Positions 1-5,576 of a stretch of 5,576 nucleotides of DNA are shown piece after piece. The position numbers were made by a program, and so were the translations under genes. Origin of the DNA: Gammaproteobacteria bacterium (GTDB lineage Bacteria; Pseudomonadota; Gammaproteobacteria; SZUA-140); the NCBI GenBank assembly GCA_026982145.1, contig JALSHQ010000058.1:1-5576 (forward strand), given 5' to 3'. Each line of letters starts with the position of its first letter. Positions within the stretch are counted from its first letter, which is position 1. A model generated the notes under the pieces. That model worked only from the letters and a program-made list of their open reading frames with translations. It was not told where the DNA came from and ran no database searches.

Positions 1-8
1 GGAAACAG

Positions 9-37
9 GGGTCAGAGAGTAATAGTTCCTAATATAC
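9..37 (+). repeat. Left inverted repeat of the RAYT unit
   Basis: This 29-bp stretch is the reverse complement of 803-831 at 27 of 29 positions. The outer 15 bases (9-23) match perfectly, and the two mismatches are at 24 and 28. The pair encloses the RAYT gene with the conserved, GC-richer side outward. Seen directly in sequence. That it marks the end of a mobile unit is inference. The bases further out (AAACA at 3-7) also resemble the sequence beyond the right copy. Confidence 0.85.
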
Positions 38-71
38 ACGGTTGGTGATATTGTAAAGGCGTAGGTAATCT

Positions 72-89
72 ATTCACACGGAGGTGAAT
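72..89 (+). promoter_or_regulatory. Hairpin enclosing the RAYT ribosome binding site
   Basis: ATTCAC (72-77) is an exact reverse complement of GTGAAT (84-89), with a six-base loop. The Shine-Dalgarno GGAGG (80-84) lies in the loop and the first base of the descending stem, six bases before the ATG at 91. If the stem forms in mRNA it would restrict ribosome access. Translational silencing by 5' structure is known for IS200-type transposases. Here it is inference from a 6-bp, AT-containing stem. A GTAG tetranucleotide (61-64) lies just upstream, as in REP elements, which may be chance. Confidence 0.45.
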
Positions 90-90
90 C

Positions 91-798
91 ATGCCACGCA
101 AGCCCCGTTTTATTCTTCCCGGCATACCTCAGCATGTGATTCAGCGGGGAAATAACAGAGAACCCTGTTTTCTGTCTGAAACAGACTACTGTCGTTACCT
201 CAGTGACCTCAAACAATCAGCGGAAAAATATCACTGTCAGATACACGCCTACGTATTGATGACCAACCATGTTCACTTATTAGTCACTCCCACAGAAGAA
301 TACGCAATCTCAGCAATGATGCAGGCACTGGGTCGGCGATACGTCACCTATGTAAATCGTACCTACGGCAGGACAGGCACGCTATGGGAGGGGCGTTATA
401 AAGCAAGTCTCGTCGATAGCGAAGGTTATTTGTTGAGTTGCATGCGTTACATTGAACTTAATCCGATCAGGGTGAGCATGGTTCAACACCCCGGTGAATA
501 CCGATGGTCAAGCTATGCGGCTAATGGTCAGGGCGCGGAAGATGACGTGTTAACACCACACAGCTTGTATCTGGCATTAACAGAGGAGGAGCACAAGCGA
601 GCAACCGTCTATCGTGACCTCTTTCGCAATCATGTCGATGATGAGCTGTTACATGAGATAAGAGAGGCACTGAATCATGAGCTGGTATTGGGACGCTCCT
701 ATTTCAAGGATAAAATTGAACAGATGACGTCACGGCAAGCGCGTATGGGCACTCCCGGGAGGCCGCGCGTTGCAGAGGAGGGTGCTGAATATCGATAG
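91..798 (+). CDS. REP-associated tyrosine transposase (RAYT, Y1/HUH family)
   Basis: A 235-residue single-domain Y1 transposase of the IS200-like superfamily (Y1_Tnp fold). RAYTs bind and cleave single-stranded REP-type palindromes through a catalytic tyrosine and a metal held by an HUH pair. Visible motifs are the N-terminal PRxxxPGIPQHVIQRGNN segment, the HUH pair H60-V-H62 within MTNHVHLL, TLWEGRYKASLV (97-108), and RYIELNP (119-125), whose Y120 is the likely catalytic tyrosine by analogy with E. coli RAYT. The tail after about residue 200 carries LGRSYFKDKIE and GRPR, a basic extension common in gammaproteobacterial RAYTs. The ATG at 91 has a strong GGAGG six bases upstream and the N-terminus is complete for the family. 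No frameshift or internal stop is seen, so the protein may be active. A hand count of 181-240 gives 26/60 G+C, against 40/60 for 4441-4500 in mnmG, consistent with transfer. It converges on hisC. Confidence 0.93.
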   Translation: MPRKPRFILPGIPQHVIQRGNNREPCFLSETDYCRYLSDLKQSAEKYHCQIHAYVLMTNHVHLLVTPTEEYAISAMMQALGRRYVTYVNRTYGRTGTLWEGRYKASLVDSEGYLLSCMRYIELNPIRVSMVQHPGEYRWSSYAANGQGAEDDVLTPHSLYLALTEEEHKRATVYRDLFRNHVDDELLHEIREALNHELVLGRSYFKDKIEQMTSRQARMGTPGRPRVAEEGAEYR

Positions 799-802
799 GA
801 TA

Positions 803-831
803 GTATATTAGAAACAATTACTCTCTGACCC
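803..831 (-). repeat. Right inverted repeat of the RAYT unit
   Basis: This is the partner of 9-37 in inverted orientation, matching at 27 of 29 bases. It begins five bases after the RAYT stop codon, so the unit is essentially ends plus gene, about 823 bp. Its outer end overlaps the first copy of the 14-bp tandem repeat at 826-839. The mobile-end interpretation is inference. Confidence 0.85.
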
Positions 832-853
832 GGGTTGTTTGACCCGGGTTGTT
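826..853. repeat. Perfect 14-bp tandem duplication with palindromic cores
   Basis: TGACCCGGGTTGTT occurs twice back to back (826-839 and 840-853) with no mismatch. Each copy contains the self-complementary octamer ACCCGGGT (828-835, 842-849), so the two octamers can also pair as an 8-bp GC-rich stem around a six-base loop. It lies between the stop codons of convergent RAYT and hisC. It could help end transcription from either side, but neither side has a clear T-tract, so the terminator role is uncertain. Confidence 0.7.
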
Positions 854-877
854 CGCTGATACGTTGATGGGTGAATG

Positions 878-1939
878 CTATTCGTTAACAATATCCTGCA
901 GTGCAGTGACCAATGCTTTGCATTCATCCGCAGTGCCGATGGTGATACGCAGGTATTGATCGATGCGCGGTTTATTGAAGTAACGCACAATAATATTCCG
1001 TACCCGTAGATGGCCTGCGAGGCCGGCCGCATCGTGTTGTGGGTGGGTGATAAACAGAAAATTAGCTTGCGATGGAATGATGTTAAAGCCAAGCGCTTTA
1101 AGTTGTGCGGCGAGCTGTTCACGCGAGGTGATGATCTGCTTGCGGGTGTATTCAAAATGCGTTTTATCTTCGATGGCCGCACAAGCGCCACTGATGGCAA
1201 TGGTATCGAGCGGGTATGAGTTGAAGCTATCTTTGACGCGCGTTAACCCTTTAATCAGTTCCGCATTTCCCATCGCAAAGCCGACGCGTAGCCCGGCCAG
1301 TGAACGTGATTTTGAGAGTGTCTGTATCACCAGCAGGTTTGGGTAGTGCTCAATCAGCACAACAGCCGAGGTGCCGCCAAAATCGATATAGGCTTCGTCG
1401 ATCACCACGACTGAATCGGGGTTGTTTTTGAGCAGTGCTTCAATCGCATCAAGCTCAAGGCCGTGGCCGGTGGGAGCATTGGGGTTGGGAAAAATAATGC
1501 CGCCGTTGGGGCGGTTGTAATGGTTCACATCGATCTCAAAATTTTCATTCAATGGAATCGTTTCAGCTTCTATGCCGTAGAGCTTGCAATAGACGGGATA
1601 GAAGCTGTAGGTGATGTCTGGGAAGAGCAGTGGCTTGCCGTGTTGGAACAGTGCTTGAAAGGTGTGTGCCAGCACCTCGTCCGAGCCGTTGCCGACAAAG
1701 ATCTGTTGTGGTTTGAGTTGATAATAGCGCGCAATCGATTTAACCAACCGCTCTGAGGTGGGGTCAGAATAGAGCCGCAGCGAATTGCCGGTTTCAATCT
1801 CAATCGCATTGAGCACTTTGGGAGAAGGGCCAAAGGGGTTTTCGTTAGTATTGAGCTTGATCAGGTTGCTGATCTTCGGCTGCTCACCCGGCACGTAAGG
1901 GGTGAGTTGATGCACAATGGGACTCCAGAATTTACTCAT
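878..1939 (-). CDS. hisC: Histidinol-phosphate aminotransferase HisC
   Basis: A cytoplasmic PLP-dependent class I/II aminotransferase that transfers an amino group from glutamate to imidazole-acetol phosphate, giving histidinol phosphate in histidine biosynthesis. At 353 residues it has normal family length. Motifs in order are the N-terminal [13 protein letters not shown] segment (residues 12-21), [12 protein letters not shown] (29-40), GNGSDE (83-88) for cofactor phosphate binding, NPNAPTG (152-158) with the PLP-contacting asparagine, DEAYIDF (181-187), [15 protein letters not shown] (207-221) with PLP-lysine K210, and LRITIG (330-335), whose R331 should bind the substrate carboxylate. The ATG at 1937-1939 gives the MSKFWSP start typical of Pseudomonas-type HisC, although no clear Shine-Dalgarno or promoter is visible upstream. 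No other his gene is in the window, so it lies outside a compact his operon as far as can be seen. Its 3' end faces the RAYT unit. Confidence 0.95.
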   Translation of the reverse strand: MSKFWSPIVHQLTPYVPGEQPKISNLIKLNTNENPFGPSPKVLNAIEIETGNSLRLYSDPTSERLVKSIARYYQLKPQQIFVGNGSDEVLAHTFQALFQHGKPLLFPDITYSFYPVYCKLYGIEAETIPLNENFEIDVNHYNRPNGGIIFPNPNAPTGHGLELDAIEALLKNNPDSVVVIDEAYIDFGGTSAVVLIEHYPNLLVIQTLSKSRSLAGLRVGFAMGNAELIKGLTRVKDSFNSYPLDTIAISGACAAIEDKTHFEYTRKQIITSREQLAAQLKALGFNIIPSQANFLFITHPQHDAAGLAGHLRVRNIIVRYFNKPRIDQYLRITIGTADECKALVTALQDIVNE

Positions 1940-2020
1940 AGCAGTGTCGGTTTTCAGCGCGCCATGGGCGCATCATTAAGAGAGCGCCAAGTTTAGCAGA
2001 TGTTCATGCTTCTGTTGGAA

Positions 2021-2052
2021 CCCCTCGCTATACACTGCAAGATAGCGAGGGG
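2021..2052 (-). terminator. Stem-loop between the LTxxQ gene and hisC, probable terminator
   Basis: CCCCTCGCTAT (2021-2031) and ATAGCGAGGGG (2042-2052) form a perfect 11-bp stem around a ten-base loop. It begins ten bases after the stop codon of the LTxxQ gene in the direction of its transcription. Only two T residues follow the stem on the - strand, so this is a weak intrinsic terminator, or a 3'-end stabilising or attenuating hairpin. Confidence 0.6.
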
Positions 2053-2061
2053 TGAATCGCC

Positions 2062-2574
2062 CTACTTCGCCCCTTCGCGCTTGAGGATGCTCATGTCGTA
2101 TGAGATCCGCTGCTGCTCGGTGAGCGCATTGCGCATCTCGGTCAGGTGGTCATAGCGGTGCTTCATGATCGCTGCTTTAACGACCATCAACTCATCGATC
2201 TTGGCATGGATCGCTTTTTGATCGGCACTATCTTTAGCGGTCATCACATTCAGCTCTTTCTGTAGCAGTGCGGCCTTTGCCTTGAGTACCGCGTGCTGAG
2301 TGCCCAGTTTAAGGTGCATTTTATCAACAGCTACGCGTTGCTCATCACTCAGTGTTTTCGCCCAGTGGGGTGAGAAGTGGTGCCCTTTTTTATGTTGATG
2401 GCCGCCCTTCTTATGTTTGCCTTCACCGTGGTGGTCCTTACCCATTTTTTCATGCTGCCCTTTGGCATCGCCCATGCCGTGATGGCCGCCTTTATGCTCC
2501 TCGCTCGCGAGTGCAGGGTTGGCTAAAACAAAAACCGAAGTTAACAGCAGCGAGCCGAGTAATTTGTGATTCAT
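2062..2574 (-). CDS. Secreted His-rich LTxxQ protein, Spy/CpxP/ZraP-like
   Basis: A 170-residue predicted periplasmic protein. A signal peptide covers residues 1-23 (short basic start, hydrophobic LLGSLLLTSVFVLANP, ALA before the likely cleavage site at S24). Residues 27-70 are very rich in His, Lys and Gly, with twelve histidines in 44 positions, suggesting divalent metal binding. The rest is predicted helical and has the two-repeat layout of the Spy/CpxP/ZraP superfamily: a degenerate first motif LSDEQ (75-79) and a canonical second motif LTEQQ (151-155). Family members are periplasmic chaperones or zinc- or copper-responsive accessory proteins of envelope-stress systems. No sensor kinase gene is adjacent, so its role here is inferred. 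The start is supported by AGGAGA (2581-2586 on the - strand) about six bases before the ATG. It is divergent from ybcJ and followed by a stem-loop. Confidence 0.8.
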   Translation of the reverse strand: MNHKLLGSLLLTSVFVLANPALASEEHKGGHHGMGDAKGQHEKMGKDHHGEGKHKKGGHQHKKGHHFSPHWAKTLSDEQRVAVDKMHLKLGTQHAVLKAKAALLQKELNVMTAKDSADQKAIHAKIDELMVVKAAIMKHRYDHLTEMRNALTEQQRISYDMSILKREGAK

Positions 2575-2625
2575 TTGGTTTCTCCTCTCATGTGGTGATG
2601 CAACGATAGCCCATATGCGGACGGA

Positions 2626-2654
2626 TTTATACCATGTACAATTTGGAAAACTAA
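2626..2654 (-). promoter_or_regulatory. Candidate extended -10 promoter of the LTxxQ gene
   Basis: Read on the - strand, TGGTATAAA (2634 to 2626) fits an extended -10 (TGnTATAAT-like). A poor -35, TTAGTT (2654 to 2649), lies 17 bases upstream. The -10 is about 52 bases before the ATG. Extended -10 promoters can work with a weak -35. Inference from sequence match only. Confidence 0.4.
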
Positions 2655-2683
2655 GTTGCCATATTTAAGGTATAAAAAGGCTG

Positions 2684-2893
2684 ATGGAGAAATTTGATCT
2701 GGAAGGGCGCGAATATGTGGCGCTGTGTGACCTGATGAAACTGGCGGGTTTGTGCCATAGCGGTGGCATGGCAAAAACGATCATCGCCGACGGCCAAGTG
2801 ACGGTCGATGGAGAGGTGGAGCTGCGCAAACGGTGCAAAATTCGCCCCGGAAAAATTGTGGAATTCGATGGGCAGCAGGTTATGGTAGAGTAA
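2684..2893 (+). CDS. ybcJ: YbcJ-family S4-domain RNA-binding protein
   Basis: A 69-residue protein consisting of a single S4-type fold, the same length as E. coli YbcJ (about 70 residues) and collinear with it: a shared V.LCDL.KL start (residues 12-20), a small SGG.AK turn (26-31), DGQVTVDGEVELRKRCKI (36-53) with the basic RKRCK patch expected to contact RNA, and a closing beta segment IVEFDGQQVMVE (58-69). YbcJ proteins are small cytoplasmic RNA-binding proteins thought to act in ribosome or RNA metabolism, and their exact target is not settled. The ATG at 2684 has only a short AAGG (2677-2680) three bases upstream, so translation may be modest. A TATAAA at 2671 leaves little room for a leader. 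A small stem-loop follows the stop codon. It is divergent from the LTxxQ gene. Confidence 0.88.
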   Translation: MEKFDLEGREYVALCDLMKLAGLCHSGGMAKTIIADGQVTVDGEVELRKRCKIRPGKIVEFDGQQVMVE

Positions 2894-2910
2894 ACGGCAT
2901 TCAGATTGAC

Positions 2911-2934
2911 AGGCTCATTAAGCCTTACTTTTTT
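2911..2934 (+). terminator. Weak intrinsic terminator after ybcJ
   Basis: AGGCT (2911-2915) pairs with AGCCT (2921-2925) around a CATTA loop. It is followed by a T-rich run (TACTTTTTT, 2926-2934). The stem is only five pairs, so termination may be partial and the following gene may be read through. The TTGACA at 2906-2911 overlaps it but has no good -10 at the right distance. Confidence 0.45.
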
Positions 2935-2947
2935 CAAGGAGAACGCG

Positions 2948-3367
2948 GTGAGATTTTTTAAAATGGCAGTGGTTTGTGCATCGGCACTGATTTCATTTAA
3001 TGCAGTGGCGAGCGACAGAACACCTTCGGCGGAAGGGGCTGCGGTGTATATCATTTCACCTGCGCATGGTGAAGTGGTCACATCGCCAGTGAAAGTGGTT
3101 TTTGGTTTGAGCGGCATGGGTGTTGCCCCGGCGGGCACCGAAAAAAAGCACACCGGCCATCATCACCTCTTGGTTAATGGTAAAAAACTACCCGCAATGG
3201 ACAAGCGCATGGGCAAAGAGGTGAAGCATTTTGGCGGCGGCCAGACGGAGACACAGCTGGAACTCGCCCCCGGAAAGCATACGCTGCAACTGATTCTCGG
3301 TGACAAAGGCCATGTGCCGCATCAGCCTCCAGTGGTCTCCGAAAAGGTGACGATTGTAGTAAAATAA
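2948..3367 (+). CDS. Secreted DUF4399 protein
   Basis: A 139-residue predicted periplasmic protein of the DUF4399 family. The family is recognised by a small beta-sandwich with the pattern SP..GE.V.SPV.V.FGL.GMGVAPAG (residues 37-63), a GHHHLL block (70-75), the run APGKHTLQLILGDKGHVPH (107-125) and a final VSEKVTI (130-136). The histidine clusters at 71-73, 111, 122 and 125 could bind metal, but no biochemical role is established to my knowledge. I choose the GTG at 2948 because AAGGAGA (2936-2942) precedes it with ideal spacing and it begins the signal peptide cleanly: basic RFFK, hydrophobic MAVVCASALISFNAVA, likely cleavage after A21. A TTG start 14 codons earlier would lack a Shine-Dalgarno and bury the signal. 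It ends at a strong terminator. Confidence 0.85.
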   Translation: MRFFKMAVVCASALISFNAVASDRTPSAEGAAVYIISPAHGEVVTSPVKVVFGLSGMGVAPAGTEKKHTGHHHLLVNGKKLPAMDKRMGKEVKHFGGGQTETQLELAPGKHTLQLILGDKGHVPHQPPVVSEKVTIVVK

Positions 3368-3382
3368 CGCCTAACCGCATCC

Positions 3383-3418
3383 AAGGCCGGGCAGCCTGTA
3401 GGTTGCCCGGCCTTTTTT
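3383..3418 (+). terminator. Strong rho-independent terminator after the DUF4399 gene
   Basis: An 11-bp perfect stem (AAGGCCGGGCA at 3383-3393 with 3404-3414) extends inward by three more pairs, including one G-U, to a TGTA tetraloop (3397-3400). It is GC-rich and is followed by T residues through 3418. It starts 15 bases after the DUF4399 stop codon. It should separate DUF4399 from the downstream DUF2288 gene. Confidence 0.93.
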
Positions 3419-3423
3419 ATATT
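3418..3423 (+). promoter_or_regulatory. Possible -10 element for the DUF2288 gene
   Basis: TATATT matches the sigma70 -10 consensus at five of six positions and begins at the end of the terminator T-tract, 18 bases before the ATG at 3441. No good -35 exists at 16-18 bases, because that space is occupied by the terminator hairpin. A T-tract naturally produces such matches, so the support is slight. Confidence 0.2.
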
Positions 3424-3440
3424 TGAGAGTGAGTCAGTCG

Positions 3441-3767
3441 ATGAGTGAAGATGTTGAAGAGCTGCGCGCCAAACTAATCCGTGAGACCGGCAAGCTAGCG
3501 TGGCCGGAGCTGGAACGCCACTTTGCACGCGGCGCGGTAGTGGCGGTTAATCCGGGCATCGATCTGATCGATGTAGCGCTCTGCCTCGCCAATGACGACA
3601 AAGCGGTGATGGAAAAGTGGTTCAAGGCGGGCGCCGTGCGCCGCGCCGAAACTACCGACGCTGAGGCGTGGGTGAAGACCCAGCCACTTTTCTGGGCGGT
3701 GGTGATCGCCCCGTGGGTGGTGGTTCAGGAGGTTGATGAGTCTGGCGAAGTGTCAGAACTGCACTGA
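3441..3767 (+). CDS. DUF2288 family protein
   Basis: A 108-residue cytoplasmic protein of unknown function. It matches the DUF2288 pattern as I know it: an LRAKL..ET..LAW.EL opening helix (residues 8-24), FARG.VVAV.P..DL.DVA (28-46), an acidic ANDDKAVMEKWF stretch (50-61), then a WAVVIAPWVVVQE block (85-97) with the conserved PW pair. No catalytic residues or membrane segments are evident. I choose the ATG at 3441. An in-frame TTG six codons earlier abuts the terminator and has no better ribosome site. The Shine-Dalgarno is weak (GAGAGTGAG, 3425-3433). It sits between a strong terminator and the mnmG promoter region, so it is probably monocistronic. Confidence 0.8.
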   Translation: MSEDVEELRAKLIRETGKLAWPELERHFARGAVVAVNPGIDLIDVALCLANDDKAVMEKWFKAGAVRRAETTDAEAWVKTQPLFWAVVIAPWVVVQEVDESGEVSELH

Positions 3768-3780
3768 CCACTCTTTCTTG

Positions 3781-3812
3781 CGTAGCCCGGATTCCGTTCC
3801 ATTCGAGCTACG
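3781..3812 (+). repeat. REP-like GTAG palindrome upstream of mnmG
   Basis: CGTAGC (3781-3786) pairs with GCTACG (3807-3812). After one C-A mismatch, CGGAT (3788-3792) pairs with ATTCG (3801-3805), including a G-U. An eight-base loop remains. The GTAG plus CCGGAT layout resembles gammaproteobacterial REP elements. It has no T-tract directly after it, so it is a poor intrinsic terminator, though it may still protect the DUF2288 mRNA 3' end. It is the only copy I find in the window. Confidence 0.55.
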
Positions 3813-3834
3813 GGAAGTTTTGGGTGTGATTCCC

Positions 3835-3863
3835 TTGGTAACCCCTCAGTTCTCGCGTAAAAT
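3835..3863 (+). promoter_or_regulatory. Sigma70-type promoter of mnmG
   Basis: TTGGTA (3835-3840, four of six to consensus) and TAAAAT (3858-3863, five of six) are separated by the optimal 17 bases. The predicted transcription start near 3870 gives a leader of about 40 bases before the mnmG ATG. The leader includes a small GC-rich hairpin (CCCGA 3874-3878 with TCGGG 3886-3890). Function is inference from consensus match and position. Confidence 0.6.
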
Positions 3864-3911
3864 GTCCGGTTCCCCCGAAAACTTGTCGGGCGGCGTTTAA
3901 GTGAGCACAGC

Positions 3912-5576
3912 ATGTTTTATCAAGACCAGTTCGATGTGATTGTAGTAGGCGGCGGCCATGCGGGGTCGGAGGCCGCGCTGGCGGCTGCGCGCATGGGGGT
4001 GAAGACGTTGCTGCTGACTCACAACATCGATACCCTGGGGCAGATGAGTTGTAATCCGGCGATTGGCGGCATCGGCAAGGGGCATCTGGTTAAAGAGGTC
4101 GATGCGCTGGGTGGGTTGATGGCGCACGCGGCAGATAGGGCGGGGATTCAGTTTCGCACCCTCAATGCACGAAAAGGGCCTGCGGTGCGGGCAACGCGGG
4201 CGCAGTGCGACCGTGTGCTGTATCGGAATGTGGTGCGCCCTGCCCTTGAAAATCAGCCCAATCTGGCGCTGTTTCAGCAGTCGGTTGATGATCTGATCGT
4301 CGAAAACGGGCGTGTTGTTGGCGTCATGACTCAGATGGGGTTGCGCTTTCGTGCCCGCACTGTGGTGTTGACCGTTGGTACATTTCTGGGCGGCTTGATT
4401 CACATCGGGATGCAAAATCACGCTGGCGGCCGTGCGGGTGACCCGCCGTCGAACGCGTTGTCGCGTCGTCTGCGCGAGTTGCCGTTCAGCGTTGATCGCC
4501 TCAAAACCGGCACCCCGCCGCGCCTTGATGGCCGCACGATTGACTACTCTCAATTAACCGAGCAGCCGGGCGACACCCCATTGCCGGTATTCTCTTATAT
4601 GGGCAAGGTGGCAGATCATCCACGTCAGATTTCGTGCCACATCACCCACACTAATGAAAAGACGCATGAGATTATTCGTGCGGGGCTTGACCGCTCGCCG
4701 ATGTACGCCGGAGTGATTGAGGGCACCGGGCCGCGTTACTGCCCATCGATCGAAGATAAAATCGTGCGCTTTGCAGATAAAAACTCGCACCAGATTTTTG
4801 TGGAGCCGGAAGGGCTGACCACCCATGAGGTCTACCCCAACGGCATCTCCACCAGCCTGCCATTTGATGTGCAGGTTGAGCTGGTGCGTTCGATGAAGGG
4901 GTTTGAGAAGGCCGATATTATCCGCCCCGGTTACGCGATTGAGTATGACTATTTTGACCCGCGCGAGCTAAGACCATCGCTGGAGACAAAACATCTGGCC
5001 GGCCTCTTTTTTGCCGGGCAGATCAACGGCACCACTGGGTATGAAGAGGCGGCGGCGCAAGGGCTGCTGGCGGGGCTGAATGCGGCGTTACAGGTGCAGG
5101 AAAAACAGGCGTGGTGCCCGCGCCGCGACGAGGCTTATTTGGGGGTGCTGGTGGATGACCTGATCACGCGCGGCACGCAGGAGCCCTACCGCATGTTCAC
5201 CAGTCGTGCTGAATATCGCCTGTTGCTGCGTGAAGATAACGCCGACCTGCGCCTCACTGAAGCGGGTCGCAAACTGGGGCTGGTCGATGATGAGCGCTGG
5301 GCGGCATTTGAGACGAAGCGCGAGGCGATTGTGCGAGAGCAGCAGCGGTTGAGTGAAACATGGGTGCGACCGGGGCAGTTGGGGGAGGAGGAGTCAGAAA
5401 AAATCCTTGGTGGCGCGCTCACCAAAGAGCAGCGGTTGATTGATCTGCTGCGCCGCCCGCAGGCGAGTTACGGCTCGATCATGTCGCTTTCATGCGTCAA
5501 CCCCGTTGAAATTGACCCTATTGTCGCTGATCAAGTTGAAGTGCAGGCGAAGTATGCCGGTTATATCGAACGCCAG
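3912..5576 (+). CDS. mnmG: tRNA uridine-5-carboxymethylaminomethyl modification enzyme MnmG, 3' end outside window
   Basis: An FAD-dependent enzyme which, with the GTPase MnmE, installs the (carboxymethyl)aminomethyl group on wobble uridine 34 of certain tRNAs, using methylenetetrahydrofolate and NADH. The 555 codons present run without a stop to the window end; the family is about 630 residues, so roughly the last 75 are missing. Visible motifs are the FAD-binding [10 protein letters not shown] (13-22), [21 protein letters not shown] (42-62) with conserved C47, the SPMYAG and [11 protein letters not shown] signature (273-283) with C277, and the second GidA signature [24 protein letters not shown] (368-391). 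[18 protein letters not shown] (431-448) is also typical. The ATG at 3912 gives [15 protein letters not shown], collinear with E. coli. The Shine-Dalgarno is weak (AAGTGAG, 3899-3905). It carries its own probable promoter. In many gammaproteobacteria rsmG and parAB follow, but that cannot be seen here. Confidence 0.98.
   Translation, partial: MFYQDQFDVIVVGGGHAGSEAALAAARMGVKTLLLTHNIDTLGQMSCNPAIGGIGKGHLVKEVDALGGLMAHAADRAGIQFRTLNARKGPAVRATRAQCDRVLYRNVVRPALENQPNLALFQQSVDDLIVENGRVVGVMTQMGLRFRARTVVLTVGTFLGGLIHIGMQNHAGGRAGDPPSNALSRRLRELPFSVDRLKTGTPPRLDGRTIDYSQLTEQPGDTPLPVFSYMGKVADHPRQISCHITHTNEKTHEIIRAGLDRSPMYAGVIEGTGPRYCPSIEDKIVRFADKNSHQIFVEPEGLTTHEVYPNGISTSLPFDVQVELVRSMKGFEKADIIRPGYAIEYDYFDPRELRPSLETKHLAGLFFAGQINGTTGYEEAAAQGLLAGLNAALQVQEKQAWCPRRDEAYLGVLVDDLITRGTQEPYRMFTSRAEYRLLLREDNADLRLTEAGRKLGLVDDERWAAFETKREAIVREQQRLSETWVRPGQLGEEESEKILGGALTKEQRLIDLLRRPQASYGSIMSLSCVNPVEIDPIVADQVEVQAKYAGYIERQ

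Noticed and set aside
1..853. CRISPR or integron attC interpretation of the repeats
   Set aside because: There are only two tandem copies with no spacers, and no attC-type R and L box arrangement or integrase. The inverted repeats bracket a Y1 transposase instead.
808..1200. 130-codon open frame on the - strand at the hisC 3' end
   Set aside because: It overlaps hisC in another frame and has no family motif or ribosome binding site. The overlapping hisC frame carries all catalytic motifs.
1960..1975. GC-rich near-palindrome upstream of hisC as an operator
   Set aside because: The symmetry is short and matches no operator I can name. GC-rich words such as GCGC give frequent chance symmetry.
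2906..2911. Perfect TTGACA -35 hexamer
   Set aside because: There is no acceptable -10 at 15-19 bases. The region downstream is a small terminator hairpin and T-tract.
2906..2947. TTG start giving the DUF4399 protein 14 more residues
   Set aside because: It has no Shine-Dalgarno, would put polar residues ahead of the signal peptide, and overlaps the ybcJ terminator. The GTG at 2948 is far better placed.
2665..3153. 162-codon open frame on the - strand
   Set aside because: It is antisense to ybcJ and the DUF4399 gene, both of which show family motifs and, for DUF4399, a clear ribosome site and signal peptide.
3897..4553. 218-codon open frame on the - strand
   Set aside because: It lies antisense to the unmistakable mnmG N-terminal region. 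Its composition (rich in Arg, His, Gln) is typical of the complement of a GC-rich gene and it shows no recognisable domain.

Overview
This window looks like a chromosomal segment of a gammaproteobacterium. The C-terminally incomplete MnmG is collinear with the Escherichia coli protein as I remember it, HisC has the start and motif order of Pseudomonas-type HisC, and a YbcJ-type S4 protein and a DUF2288 protein are also present. No marker allows a genus call. Coding density is high, there is no stretch over 300 bases without a gene, and I see no tRNA, rRNA or CRISPR.

Left region (1-853): a REP-associated tyrosine transposase (RAYT, Y1/HUH family) on the + strand. It is enclosed by a 29-bp inverted repeat (9-37 and 803-831, 27 of 29 positions matching). 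A perfect 14-bp tandem duplication (826-853) overlaps the outer edge of the right repeat. The transposase Shine-Dalgarno lies in a potential hairpin. Together this reads as a compact mobile or domesticated unit sitting just behind the 3' end of hisC.

Middle region (878-2574, - strand): hisC (histidine biosynthesis), preceded on the same strand by a His-rich secreted LTxxQ protein of the Spy/CpxP/ZraP type. An 11-bp stem-loop separates the two, so they are probably separate transcription units.

Right region (2684-5576, + strand): a short divergent promoter region, a YbcJ-like RNA-binding protein, a secreted DUF4399 protein ending in a strong intrinsic terminator, a DUF2288 protein, a GTAG-type REP-like hairpin, a good sigma70-type promoter, and mnmG, which runs off the window end.

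The genes are mostly unrelated housekeeping and small conserved genes. The most interesting feature is the RAYT unit with its unusual long inverted ends, together with an unlinked GTAG palindrome elsewhere in the window. Two small secreted His-rich proteins flanking ybcJ on opposite strands are a second, weaker point of interest.
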